Assembly: GCF_039524395.1 (NCBI RefSeq)
Contig: NZ_BAAAGO010000007.1
Length of the DNA: 64,000 nucleotides
Direction: 5' to 3' (one strand)
Source of the DNA: Micropruina glycogenica
GTDB taxonomy: Bacteria; Actinomycetota; Actinomycetes; Propionibacteriales; Propionibacteriaceae
Shown here in pieces: positions 1 through 8,241 of the stretch. The stretch's first letter is position 1. Every line of letters starts with the position of its first letter. The notes beneath the pieces are model-generated. The model ran no database searches. It saw only the letters and a program-made list of their open reading frames with translations, and was not told where the DNA came from. The position numbers were made by a program, and so were the translations under genes.

Positions 1-54
1 CCGCAGGAGTCTGAGCGGGGCGGAACGCCACTACCGCACCGGGGCCCGCGTGAA

Positions 55-92
55 CCGTGGCCGGTCGGCTCGCCCGGCCGGCCACGGTCTTT
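55..92 (+). terminator. Rho-independent-like terminator of the gene left of the window
   Basis: A perfect 10-bp stem (55-64 CCGTGGCCGG with 78-87 CCGGCCACGG) encloses a 13-nt loop and is followed by TCTTTGTCT. It sits just before the helicase gene and probably ends a plus-strand gene whose last codons lie at the window edge; a TGA at 12-14 could be its stop, but the reading frame cannot be confirmed. Confidence 0.65.
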
Positions 93-119
93 GTCTGCGT
101 TGACCGGTAGGTTGAACCG

Positions 120-2126
120 GTGCCCGAGACAGACATCGCCGAGGCGATCCTCGCCGCCGCGGTGGCGGGTATCGAGGGTGCGCAACGTCCCGGCCAGCAC
201 CAGATGGCGGCGGCGGTCGGCGAGGCTCTGGCCGGTGGTGATCATCTGCTGGTGCAGGCCGGTACGGGCACCGGCAAGTCGCTGGGCTACCTGGCCCCGG
301 CGCTGGCTCAACTGGTGCAGGCGCCCGACGATCGCATCGTGGTGGCCACCGCCACCCTGGCCCTGCAGGCGCAGCTTGCCCGCAAAGACATTCCCACCGC
401 ACTCGCGGCGTGCGAACAGGTGACCGGACGGTCGGTGAAGCACGCGATCTTGAAGGGCCGCACGAACTACGCCTGTCTGTATCGGGTGCGCGACGGGCTG
501 GGCCTCGAGCAGGAGTCGTTGATCGGCGGTCCCGAGCTCGTCGAGGCACTGACCGCGTCGGCCCCGGACGCCTCGTCGAAGGTCGGGGCAGAGGTGGTCG
601 CGCTGCGCGAGTGGGTCGAGACCGAGGCCCGTGCCAAGGGTCTGGCCGATCGTGACGACGCGCCCAGCCACGGCAACCAGTCGTGGACGCAGGTCTCGAT
701 ACCGGTGCGCGAGTGCCTCGGGGTGCAGCGCTGCCCCTACGGCGGGGAGTGTTTCGTCGAGCGGTCGCGCGACCGGGCCCGGGCCGCGCAGTTGGTGGTG
801 ACCAACCACGCGCTGCTGGCCATCGACGCCATGCACGGCGGCACGGCGCTACCCGAGCACGACGGCGTGATCATCGACGAGGCCCATGAGCTGGTCAGCC
901 GCGTCACCGGGGCCGCGTCGCACGAACTCAGCCCGCAAACGATCGAACGGGTCGCCCGGCGCTGCCTGCCCTGGCTCGACGACGACCTCGGCCTGGACTT
1001 TCTCGACTGCGCCGACACCCTCAAGACGGCATTGGACGATGCCCCGCTCGATCGTGTCGAGGACCCCGACGGTGGGCTCGGGGTGGCGCTCCGGCTGGTT
1101 CGTGACGTTGCCCGCCGGGTGACCTCGGCACTCGGTGGTGACGAGACCGACAACGACCGCAAGCAGGCCGCCGCCGCCGCTAAAGAGGTCTTCGACGTCG
1201 CGGGGCAGTTGGCCGCCATGGCCGCCCACGACGTGGTGTGGGTGTCGGAGCGGGAGCGGTTCGGACGGCAGGTGAATCAGTCGCCGCTGTCGGTGGCCGG
1301 CCTGATGCGCGAGGGTATTTTCGCCAAGCGCCCGGCGGTGCTCACCTCGGCCACGCTCACGATCGGCGGCAACTTCGATGCCGTGGCGGCCTCGGTGGGC
1401 CTCACGGAGCCGTACCAGGCCGACGACGGCGCCGAACCCGAGCTGCCGCGGTGGCGCGGGCTCGACGTCGGCTCACCGTTCGACTACCGGGCGCAGGGCA
1501 TTCTCTACGTTGCGCGTTCGCTGCCGCCGCCCGGCCGCGACGGCATCGGCCCCGACACGCTCGCCGAGGTCGCCGAGCTGGTGTGGGCCGCCGGCGGTCG
1601 CACGCTGGGTCTGTTCGCCTCGCAGCGCGCGGCCGAGGCGGCGGCACTGCACTGCCGGCGCGAACTGCCGGCCATGACGATTCTGTGCCAGGGCGACGCC
1701 CAGTTGGGCGAGCTCACCCGCACGTTCGTCGCAGAGCCCGAAACCAGCCTGTTCGGCACACTCTCGCTGTGGCAGGGCGTCGACGTTCCGGGCGACACGT
1801 GCCGGCTCGTGATCATCGACAAGATTCCGTTCCCGCGGCCCGACGACCCGTTGCTGCAGGCCAGGCAGCGAGCCGTCGCCGAGCGGGGCGGCAACGGCTT
1901 CATGACCGTCGCGGCCACGCATGCCGCACTGCTGCTGGCTCAGGGTTCTGGACGGCTGATCCGCCGGCTGACCGACAAGGGCGTGGTGGCGGTGCTCGAC
2001 CCGCGACTGGTCACCGCCCGCTACGGCAGCTTTCTGCGCGCGTCCATGCCCGATTTCTGGCCGACCACCGACCGTGAGGTGGCGATTGGCGCGCTGCAGC
2101 GGCTGGAGAAGCCACCCGAGGCGTAG
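120..2126 (+). CDS. DinG/YoaA-like ATP-dependent DNA helicase (iron-sulfur, XPD family)
   Basis: Superfamily 2 DNA helicase of 668 aa, expected to unwind DNA 5'-3' in repair in the cytoplasm. Walker A is GTGTGKS at residues 48-54 and the DEAH box is at 253-256. Four cysteines at 119, 199, 205 and 211 sit between these motifs, as in the 4Fe-4S domain of the XPD/DinG group. The C-terminal helicase domain carries GVDVPG near 552 and QGSGRLIRR from 608. The GTG start is chosen because the helicase domain begins soon after; no strong Shine-Dalgarno is visible. No LexA box was seen upstream. It stands alone between a terminator and a disrupted transporter gene. The family assignment is firm; the exact cellular role is inferred. 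Confidence 0.93.
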   Translation: MPETDIAEAILAAAVAGIEGAQRPGQHQMAAAVGEALAGGDHLLVQAGTGTGKSLGYLAPALAQLVQAPDDRIVVATATLALQAQLARKDIPTALAACEQVTGRSVKHAILKGRTNYACLYRVRDGLGLEQESLIGGPELVEALTASAPDASSKVGAEVVALREWVETEARAKGLADRDDAPSHGNQSWTQVSIPVRECLGVQRCPYGGECFVERSRDRARAAQLVVTNHALLAIDAMHGGTALPEHDGVIIDEAHELVSRVTGAASHELSPQTIERVARRCLPWLDDDLGLDFLDCADTLKTALDDAPLDRVEDPDGGLGVALRLVRDVARRVTSALGGDETDNDRKQAAAAAKEVFDVAGQLAAMAAHDVVWVSERERFGRQVNQSPLSVAGLMREGIFAKRPAVLTSATLTIGGNFDAVAASVGLTEPYQADDGAEPELPRWRGLDVGSPFDYRAQGILYVARSLPPPGRDGIGPDTLAEVAELVWAAGGRTLGLFASQRAAEAAALHCRRELPAMTILCQGDAQLGELTRTFVAEPETSLFGTLSLWQGVDVPGDTCRLVIIDKIPFPRPDDPLLQARQRAVAERGGNGFMTVAATHAALLLAQGSGRLIRRLTDKGVVAVLDPRLVTARYGSFLRASMPDFWPTTDREVAIGALQRLEKPPEA

Positions 2127-2327
2127 CACCCGACGCCCGCGCTCGGCGGTGCTTGCCGGGTACGAATCCGCCACGGCCGGTTGTCCGACCCCCCTCGCCG
2201 GTGAAACACATGGCAACTGATGTCGCGGTGCCGCCCCGATGGGTTGCCATTGGATCACCCAAACGCAAGGTAGCGATGGCATCCCGGTCCAACGATGCGC
2301 CGGGGGTGGCGAGAGGAAACGAGCAAC

Positions 2328-3771
2328 ATGACGCAGAACAGCAATCTGGGCGAAGACGATCCGCTCGAGGTGATCGGCGCGACGCCCGCTGAGACCCCGA
2401 CCGGCACGGTGTTGACGAGCCAACCTTCCGACGACGACCTGGACCCCGAAGAGAAGGACTTCGTGATGCCTCGCGGCCGCGTGGGTGGCACCATTGCCCT
2501 CGGCGTGTCGCAGGCGGTGGACAACTCCGAAGGTGGAGTGTCGAAGACATTCTTCCCGCAGATCATGCTCGCGTTCGGGCTGGGCGATGCTGCCGATCGC
2601 CCGCTCGCTCTTCGGCCCGATCTGGGCACTGGTGGCCGACCGGTTCGGCCGCAAGCGCGTGCTGTTCATCGTCACCGGACTCTGGGGCCTGTGGACGGTG
2701 GCGACCGGCTTCGCCAACAGCTGGACGATGCTGCTCGTGCTGTACTCGATCGCGCTGATCGGCACGGTGGCGTCCGAACCCATCTTGAACGGTCTGCTGG
2801 GCTCGCTGTACCGCCGCTCCGAGCGTGGGCGCGCCTACGGCCTGGTGCGGGCCACCGGCGCCATCATTGGCTTCATCATCACCCCGCTGATCGGCCAGTT
2901 CGGTGCGAACCCCGAGGGCTGGCGGTACGCCATGATCGCCATGGGCATCACCTCGGTGGTGTCGGGCTTTCTGATCCTGTGGTTCGTGCACGAGCCTGAG
3001 AAGGTGACCGGCGCCGACGAACTCTCGACCGAGATGAAGTCGGATGCGGGCCTGTTCAAGCTGTCGGACGCGGCCAAGCTGTTCAAGATTCCGACCCTGG
3101 CCGCCATGGCGCCCATGCTGCTGTTCGTCAGTTCGCTGGTGATCTTCGGCTTCCAGGCCCAGTTCTGGGCCCGCGACCTCGGCTACGGCGTCACCAACGC
3201 CGCCTACCTGGCCACCGTGCAGGGCATCGGTTCGTTCTTGTCGGCGCTGCTGGGTGGCTACCTCGGCGACGTGTTCAATAAGCGCTTCGGTGACAAGGGC
3301 CGGGTGCTGCTGTTCCAGCTCTACGCGGTGTCGTTCGCGGTCATGACCTACATCACGTTCCAGATGGCTTCGCTCTTCGACTCCGACGTGTCCAAGGGCA
3401 CCGGTCAGACCGTGACCAACGACCCGAGCATCGGCTACTACGTGGTCGTGTTTCTCATGGGCCTGGTGTTCTCGATCGGCTTCTCGGGTTGCGTGCTGCC
3501 CATGGTGTCGTCGGTGGCGCCCAAGCAGTTGTCGGCCACCGCGTTCGCCGTGCTGTTCTCGTTGATTCAGGGCGCGATCACCGCGGCGCTGAGCCTTTCG
3601 CTGGGCGCGATCTCGCAGGCCATCGGCAGCCTGCAGTTGACGCTGCTGTGGTTCGGCTCCGTGCCGTACATCATCAACGCCATCTACTGGTTCATCTTCT
3701 ACAAGACCTACCCCCGCGACGTGGCGCTGCAGCGGCAGCGCACCAAGCTCATCGAGCAGGGTCAGTTCTGA
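2328..3771 (+). pseudogene. MFS transporter gene disrupted near its second membrane helix
   Basis: Two reading frames together encode one major facilitator protein. The first (ATG 2328, after GAGAGGA) gives an acidic cytoplasmic N-terminus of about 58 residues and the first membrane segment, ending about ...LAFGLGDA near 2590. The rest continues in the next frame from about ARSLFGPIWALVADRFGRK to 3771, including the MFS signature between helices 2 and 3 and about ten further membrane segments. The net shift is +1, and the stretch between the two parts looks too short for a complete second helix, so a small deletion is more likely than one inserted base. Both halves have good codon use, so the event is recent or a sequence error. 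The substrate is unknown; the family is clear. Confidence 0.75.
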
Positions 3772-3780
3772 GTCACTGCA

Positions 3781-3819
3781 CCAAGCGGGTCGAGGCGGTT
3801 GCCGCCTCGGCCCGCTTGG
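3781..3819 (+). terminator. Strong hairpin after the MFS gene
   Basis: An 18-nt arm (3781-3798) pairs with 3802-3819 around a TTG loop, with only one T-G wobble. It begins 9 nt after the transporter stop codon and lies between convergent genes, so it may act in both directions. No long T-tract follows. Confidence 0.75.
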
Positions 3820-3861
3820 GCGTTCGGCCCGAAGGGGTGGCCGGGTCGAGACCCGGTCGTT

Positions 3862-3880
3862 GGTCGAGCCTGTCGCGACC
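3862..3880. repeat. Family A 19-bp palindromic repeat (variant)
   Basis: GGTCGAGCCTGTCGCGACC, a one-base variant of the dispersed GGTCGAGCTTGTCGAGACC palindrome that recurs through this window, in the gap between convergent genes. Confidence 0.7.
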
Positions 3881-3939
3881 CCTGTGTGGATGGCATCGGC
3901 ACACTGAGGCAGCGCTGGGTGACCAGCTAACCGGCGCTC

Positions 3940-5349
3940 TCAGCCCTTCACGATGATGATGACTGACTCGTACGAGGCCGTGATGCGCGCGTCGCCCCGA
4001 TAGCGGGCTGTCAGCCGGTGGCTGCCGGCGGTGGCGATGGTGGGGTAGCGAAAGGCCGCCACCCCGTGCTTGGCCGAGCCCAGCATGACGTCGCCCACGC
4101 GCACGCCGTCGAGGTAGAAGCGCACCGAACCTTTGGGCGTCACGCCGGCGACCTGCGATTTCACGGTGGCGGTGAGCGTCACCCGGGTTCGTGACCGGGT
4201 CGCCGTGGCTGCGGACGGCTTGGCCGTGGTCACGCTCGCGGCCTTGGTGACCCGGTAGTCGCACCGGCCGGTGAGCGTGACTCCGCGATAGGTGTAGCTC
4301 ACCGTGGCGCGGCGGGTGCCCACCGCTGCGGTGTCGAAGCCGGTGACCTTGGCGCTGACCGGTTGGCTGTAGGTGCCCTTGTTGAACACGGCCCGGGTGA
4401 CCAGGCCCTTGGTGTTCACCTTCTGGCCCACGTGATAGCTCAGGGTGCTGGGCGGGGTCACCTGCAGCGCGGTTAAGGTGAGCTTCGCGGGCTTCTTCGC
4501 CACCAGCGCCCGGTACTGCGAAAGCACCGAGAACAGTGACGCCACGTTCTCGGCGGCTATTTTCACCGAACTGGCCCTCAACTGGCCGTGGCCCGCGCGG
4601 GCCATGTCGATGTGGGCCAGGTTTGCCAGCCTCTTGATGCCCCACGACCGACCGGTGCGCTCTTGCACCAGCACCTCGGCCGCTTCGAACAGCACCGAGG
4701 CACGGCGAAGGTGCGACGAGTCAGAGATCAGGCTGTAGCTGGTGTACCCCGAGTCACGGGACAGCAGCTCCATCGAATACTTGGCGTTGCCGATGGTGCT
4801 CGACGAGCGGCTCTCGCGCAGTAGCCGAGACGCCTTGACGCCCGCCTTGCGCAGCCAGCGATAGCCGGCCTCGGCCTCGGTGCGGCCGCGACGCGCTGCG
4901 CCGCCGCTGATCAGCACCGTGGCGGCCGGGTGAGCCTTGGCCGCCTTGGCGGCCAGCCGCAGCCTGCGCTCGAACTTCGCACTCACTGCTCCCGAGGACT
5001 TCAGCCCCGAGCCCAGCACGATGAAGACGTGGCCCTTCTTGGGCAGCCCGCTGGGCACGGCGGTGTTCATCGTCATGGATGCATTGATGCGCGCCCAGGT
5101 GCTCACGAAATCAGACCACAAGCGGCCCTCGAACGCCGAGCGAGTGCTGAGTGTTCCGATCATCACGGAACGTTCAGCCGATTGCGCGGTGGCGAAATAG
5201 TAGAGGGCTCTGGCCTTGAGTGCCTCGCGGCTCGGCGTGACCACAACGGCGTGCGACGGCAGCGCGCTGACCAGGGCGGAGGCGATGGTGAGGGCGAGCG
5301 CCACGACGGCTATCGGCAGCCGAACCAACAATCTCTTCAGGTGAGTCAT
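3940..5349 (-). CDS. Secreted DUF218 (SanA/YdcF-type) protein with two Ig-like domains
   Basis: A 469-aa protein. Residues 1-34 form a signal peptide (basic MTHLKRLLVR, then a hydrophobic stretch ending near PSHA). Residues about 107-225 match the DUF218/YdcF fold: VLGSGL at 111-116, ISGG at 147-150, E179 with the following SSSTIGNA, and SDSSHLRRA at 209-217. Two bacterial Ig-like modules follow (about 292-368 and 372-468; the second contains the PKGSVRFYLDG and GSHRLTARYRGD pattern). DUF218 proteins are linked to envelope functions, but their chemistry is poorly known. The ATG at 5349 is preferred over upstream in-frame starts because the signal peptide begins there, with GGGAAGG just upstream. 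Fusion of DUF218 to Ig-like repeats suggests an exported, wall-facing role (inference). Confidence 0.82.
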   Translation of the reverse strand: MTHLKRLLVRLPIAVVALALTIASALVSALPSHAVVVTPSREALKARALYYFATAQSAERSVMIGTLSTRSAFEGRLWSDFVSTWARINASMTMNTAVPSGLPKKGHVFIVLGSGLKSSGAVSAKFERRLRLAAKAAKAHPAATVLISGGAARRGRTEAEAGYRWLRKAGVKASRLLRESRSSSTIGNAKYSMELLSRDSGYTSYSLISDSSHLRRASVLFEAAEVLVQERTGRSWGIKRLANLAHIDMARAGHGQLRASSVKIAAENVASLFSVLSQYRALVAKKPAKLTLTALQVTPPSTLSYHVGQKVNTKGLVTRAVFNKGTYSQPVSAKVTGFDTAAVGTRRATVSYTYRGVTLTGRCDYRVTKAASVTTAKPSAATATRSRTRVTLTATVKSQVAGVTPKGSVRFYLDGVRVGDVMLGSAKHGVAAFRYPTIATAGSHRLTARYRGDARITASYESVIIIVKG

Positions 5350-5728
5350 GGGGGCTGACCTTCCCTGGCTTGGCGACAATTGGGCGCGTGAAAGGCGCGG
5401 GCGCCAATACCGGCACTGCCGCCGTATCGACACCAGTCGTGGGTTGATGGGCGAACCACGACTTCTTGCGATTCTGGCATTACCGCCCGGCGGGCTGAGT
5501 ATTGGTTGAGAGTTCAATGCGCGATGGTCGAGTGTTGGGTGCGTCCTTTTCGAATGCGGTCTGATACGTGCTGCGGCGTGGCTGCCGGCAGCCGTGACCG
5601 GGTCGTTTCGGCGAACGCCGGGATCTCACCACGATTCGGCGGCCGCCGCTGGCAGCCTGCGCGGTGCTGGNACGACGCGCCTCAGTCGTGCAGGCACACC
5701 CTGGATCTCGTCTTCGCCGTGCGCCGAG
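5350..5728. other. Non-coding stretch between a secreted-protein gene and the DUF167 gene
   Basis: No convincing gene in 379 nt. It holds the upstream region of the minus-strand secreted-protein gene, an ambiguous base at 5671, and a partial family B repeat (GCGAACGCCGGGATCTC, 5611-5627). Confidence 0.6.
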
Positions 5729-5995
5729 TCAGGTCTCGAGCAATCGGCGAAAAGCCGCCCCGCAGTCGTCGGGAATGTCGATCACCTTGGTTCGACTCGT
5801 CGCCCCGGCCACCAAGGTGACGTCTGCAGAACGACTTCCGACGGCCTGGGCCAGAGCCGTCAGTGCGGCGGCAGTGGCGCGCCCATCGATCGCCGGCGCT
5901 TGGACGGCCACCACCAGGGTGTCGTCGCCGTAGCTTCCACCCACCCTGGTGCGGCCGGCGCGGGGCTTGACCCGAATCTGCACGCGCACTGGCAC
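5729..5995 (-). CDS. DUF167 (YggU-like) family protein
   Basis: An 88-aa cytoplasmic protein of the DUF167/YggU family, recognised by the N-terminal RVKPRAGRTRVGG segment, the LVVAVQAPAIDGRAT core and the late SRTKVIDI motif. Function is not established for the family. It starts 3 nt after the lexA stop codon, so the two are almost certainly co-transcribed. The start at 5995 gives the usual length for the family. It could be SOS co-regulated through the lexA promoter (inference). Confidence 0.85.
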   Translation of the reverse strand: MPVRVQIRVKPRAGRTRVGGSYGDDTLVVAVQAPAIDGRATAAALTALAQAVGSRSADVTLVAGATSRTKVIDIPDDCGAAFRRLLET

Positions 5996-5998
5996 CCG

Positions 5999-6841
5999 CT
6001 AGACGCGGCGAAGTACCGCGACCACTTTGCCCAGAATCGACGCCTGGTTGCCGTCGATGGGGGAGTAGGCGGGGTTGTGCGGCAGCAGCCACACTTGCCC
6101 TTCGGTGCGCTTGAAGGTCTTCACCGTCGCTTCGTCTTCGAGTAGAGCCGCCACGATGTCGCCGTTGTTGGCGGTGGGCTGCTGACGCACGACCACGAAG
6201 TCGCCGTCGCAGATCGCGGCCTCGATCATCGAGTCGCCCTTCACCTCGAGCAGAAACAGCGTGCCGTCGCCCACCAACTGCTTGGGCAGCGGAAAGACGT
6301 CTTCGACGCGCTCCTCGGCCAGGATCGGGCCGCCTGCCGCGATGCGACCGACCACGGGCACGTTGACCGCCTCGGGCATCGCGTCGCCGATACCGGTGAC
6401 ATCGACCACATCGAGTTCGGACGCCGGGTCATACCGGCCCTCGGCCTCGGGCTGCGCCGCCCGCGTCACCGATTCGGGCAGCCGTACCTCCATGGCACGC
6501 GGGCGATGTGGGTCGCGACGCAGGTAACCCTTGGCCTCGAGCGCCCGCAGCTGGTGCGACACGCTCGAGGGTGAGGCCAAACCTGCGGCCTCACCGATCT
6601 CTCGAATGGTGGGCGGGTAACCCCGGGTGCTCACCGCCAGATGAATCAGTTCCAGGATGCGGCGTTGCCGAGGCGTGAGACCCTCGGTGTCGGCCGGGCC
6701 GTCGGGCAACTGGGTGATCTTCGCCATCTCCAGTTGCTGGGCGACCTCGGCATTGCTCGGGCGCCCCACGCTCATCTTGGGGGGCTGCTTGGGTGGACGC
6801 CCGCGTCGCGGCGTCTTGTCGAATGGATTCCTGCCAGCCAT
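5999..6841 (-). CDS. lexA: LexA repressor
   Basis: SOS repressor and self-cleaving S24 peptidase of 280 aa. A winged helix DNA-binding domain spans about 55-120 (TIREIGEAAGLASPSSVSHQ is the recognition region). The cleavage site is A169-G170 in RIAAGGPI. The catalytic pair is S204 (KGDSM) and K241 (VKTFKR). A basic, proline-rich extension of about 50 residues precedes the core, as often in actinobacteria. The ATG at 6841 is chosen because a LexA box lies 32 nt upstream, where a longer reading of the frame would place codons. RecA-driven cleavage is the expected control, with autorepression through that box. The DUF167 gene follows in the same transcript. Confidence 0.97.
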   Translation of the reverse strand: MAGRNPFDKTPRRGRPPKQPPKMSVGRPSNAEVAQQLEMAKITQLPDGPADTEGLTPRQRRILELIHLAVSTRGYPPTIREIGEAAGLASPSSVSHQLRALEAKGYLRRDPHRPRAMEVRLPESVTRAAQPEAEGRYDPASELDVVDVTGIGDAMPEAVNVPVVGRIAAGGPILAEERVEDVFPLPKQLVGDGTLFLLEVKGDSMIEAAICDGDFVVVRQQPTANNGDIVAALLEDEATVKTFKRTEGQVWLLPHNPAYSPIDGNQASILGKVVAVLRRV

Positions 6842-6872
6842 GGATTCAGGGTAGGGAATCGAACATCGCGAT

Positions 6873-6888
6873 TCAAACATCTGTTCGA
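6873..6888. promoter_or_regulatory. LexA (SOS) box upstream of lexA
   Basis: TCAAACATCTGTTCGA matches the actinobacterial SOS consensus TCGAAC-N4-GTTCGA at 11 of the 12 defined positions. Its location in front of lexA indicates autorepression. Confidence 0.88.
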
Positions 6889-7055
6889 GCGTGTCGCGAA
6901 TCATTCGACGGCCCGGTCGAGCTCCCGCCCGGCCGGACCGGGGCGTCCGCGGCCGGTGGTGCGCTGTGGGTGACGTGCCCTGTGAAAACTGTCAGACCCC
7001 CCTGGTGGACTGATCACAGGTCGCGACACGCTGGGTACGTCTGTACGAATAGTGC

Positions 7056-7085
7056 TTGCGCTTCACGTGGTCGCGAGGTAACAAT
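7056..7085 (+). promoter_or_regulatory. Promoter of the SOS-controlled membrane protein gene
   Basis: TTGCGC (7056-7061) and TAACAAT (7079-7085) are separated by 17 nt. Transcription would begin near 7092, inside the perfect LexA box, so bound LexA would block the start site. Confidence 0.65.
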
Positions 7086-7090
7086 GATCG

Positions 7091-7106
7091 TCGAACGTAT
7101 GTTCGA
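7091..7106. promoter_or_regulatory. Perfect LexA (SOS) box
   Basis: TCGAACGTATGTTCGA is an exact match to TCGAAC-N4-GTTCGA. It ends 14 nt before the ATG of the small membrane protein gene and overlaps the predicted start of transcription. Confidence 0.92.
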
Positions 7107-7120
7107 GAAAGAGGTGCGAG

Positions 7121-7486
7121 ATGAGCGCAATGCTGGTTGAGACGGCGCGTACCGACGAGCCGGCCGCCGCCCGGGTATCCACGCCGCCGCGGTGGCGGCA
7201 CGTCCCTCAGACGCGTGGCCCGGTTGCTCGTCCGGCCCATCCGGCCGGCCCCGGCGGGCGACCCTCTGCGCCTCCTGCGGCGCCGTTGGTGCGCGTGGCA
7301 CGGCCGGTGGCCGCGCCGATCGCCCAAGGGGTGCAGTTGACCCGCCGCGGGCTCATCGTCGTGATGGGGCTCTTCCTGGGTGTCGTGGCGGCTGCCACGA
7401 TCACGGCCGTGGCGGCTTTCGTCTCTGTGTCGAACGCCCCCGTGGGTGTTGAGCAGGGCTCGTTGGTGAGCGTCGTTCGCGGCTGA
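7121..7486 (+). CDS. SOS-controlled small membrane protein; candidate division inhibitor
   Basis: A 121-aa protein with a proline/arginine-rich cytoplasmic N-terminus (about 1-75), one membrane helix (about 77-101) and a tail of only about 20 residues outside. It starts after GAGGTG and directly behind a perfect SOS box, divergent from lexA. In other actinobacteria this position holds SOS genes that slow division or act on the wall: divS in Corynebacterium and Rv2719c in Mycobacterium, the latter and many relatives with a LysM domain. No LysM motif is present here, nor in any frame downstream. I infer a DivS-like role from position, control and topology, not from sequence similarity. Coding status is well supported by the RBS and operator. 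Confidence 0.78.
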   Translation: MSAMLVETARTDEPAAARVSTPPRWRHVPQTRGPVARPAHPAGPGGRPSAPPAAPLVRVARPVAAPIAQGVQLTRRGLIVVMGLFLGVVAAATITAVAAFVSVSNAPVGVEQGSLVSVVRG

Positions 7487-7589
7487 GTCGACGGTTCGCT
7501 CAGGCCTGGCGGGCGGCGTCTGCCTCGTCGCTCGCGGGGCGCCGCGCACGGTGCGCAGCGGCTTCGTCACGACGCGCCGCGAATCGTCA

Positions 7590-7618
7590 TTGCCAACTCA
7601 TCGAGGTATGCTTAGTAT
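7590..7618 (+). promoter_or_regulatory. Promoter of the nrdR-nrdJ operon
   Basis: TTGCCA (7590-7595) and TAGTAT (7613-7618) with an ideal 17-nt spacer. Transcription would start near 7625, leaving a leader of about 120 nt before nrdR. The -10 element abuts a NrdR-box-like palindrome. Confidence 0.75.
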
Positions 7619-7663
7619 CTACATGTAGTAGTTACAGGCACGTGGTTCGCCCACAGGTGGTGG
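7616..7663. promoter_or_regulatory. Putative NrdR box pair
   Basis: CTACATGTAG (7619-7628) fits the core CwAtATaTwG of the NrdR box with two symmetric changes. A weaker copy, CCACAGGTGG (7651-7660), lies with its centre 32 bp away, the roughly three-turn spacing typical of NrdR box pairs. The first copy covers the predicted start of transcription, which suits NrdR autorepression and control of nrdJ. Confidence 0.62.
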
Positions 7664-7666
7664 TTG

Positions 7667-7688
7667 TTATCCACACCGGTTTCCACAG
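7667..7688. promoter_or_regulatory. DnaA-box-like sequences in the nrdR leader
   Basis: TTATCCACA (7667-7675) is an exact DnaA box; TTTCCACAG (7680-7688) is a close variant, and a further GGTCCACAG lies near 7713. They sit between the operon promoter and nrdR. Function as DnaA sites is inferred. Confidence 0.5.
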
Positions 7689-7746
7689 CCCGTTCACACG
7701 CTGGTCCACAGGGTGTTCGCCATCGTCGGTGCAGAGGGGTCGCATC

Positions 7747-8226
7747 ATGTACTGCCCGTATTGCCGCAACACCGACTCGCGCGTGCTCGATTCGCGCGTG
7801 GTCGATGACGGCGCGGCGATCAGGCGTCGACGTCAGTGCCCCTCGTGTGAGCGTCGGTTCACCACGTTGGAGCAGATGCAGCTCGTGGTGGTGAAGCGCT
7901 CCGGCGTCGTCGAAGCCTTTTCGCGCGACAAAGTCGTGGGTGGCGTTCGCAAGGCCTGCAAGGGCCGCCCGGTGTCGGACGCCGACCTGGCCAGGCTCGG
8001 CCAGCAGGTCGAAGAATCGCTGCGGGCCGGCGGTCAGGGTGAGATTCCCGCCGACGAGGTGGGGCTGGCGATCCTGGGGCCCCTGCGATCGCTCGACGCC
8101 GTGGCGTACCTGCGCTTCGCGTCGGTGTACAAGCACTACTCGTCGGTCGAAGACTTCGAGTCCGAGATCGAGAACCTACGTAATCACCTTTCGCCGCCCG
8201 CGCTCAGCGCGTCCGAGCCCAACTGA
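7747..8226 (+). CDS. nrdR: Transcriptional repressor NrdR
   Basis: Regulator of ribonucleotide reductase genes, 159 aa. The N-terminal zinc ribbon has C3, C6, C31 and C34 (MYCPYC and RQCPSC); an ATP-cone domain follows (about 46-136), which senses ATP/dATP. The ATG at 7747 is chosen because NrdR proteins begin with MYCPYC and AGAGGGG lies just upstream. It precedes nrdJ by 15 nt in one operon and is preceded by a promoter with NrdR-box-like palindromes, so it probably represses itself and nrdJ when dATP is high. Confidence 0.97.
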   Translation: MYCPYCRNTDSRVLDSRVVDDGAAIRRRRQCPSCERRFTTLEQMQLVVVKRSGVVEAFSRDKVVGGVRKACKGRPVSDADLARLGQQVEESLRAGGQGEIPADEVGLAILGPLRSLDAVAYLRFASVYKHYSSVEDFESEIENLRNHLSPPALSASEPN

Positions 8227-8241
8227 AAGCGAAGCCAACCC

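Noticed and set aside
6842..6904. Longer lexA start at 6904
   Set aside because: The added codons would cover the LexA box and the expected transcription start; the ATG at 6841 gives the usual N-terminus.
7487..7746. Cobalamin riboswitch before the B12-dependent reductase operon
   Set aside because: The leader shows no B12-box-like conserved core; the signals found are NrdR-like and DnaA-like boxes.
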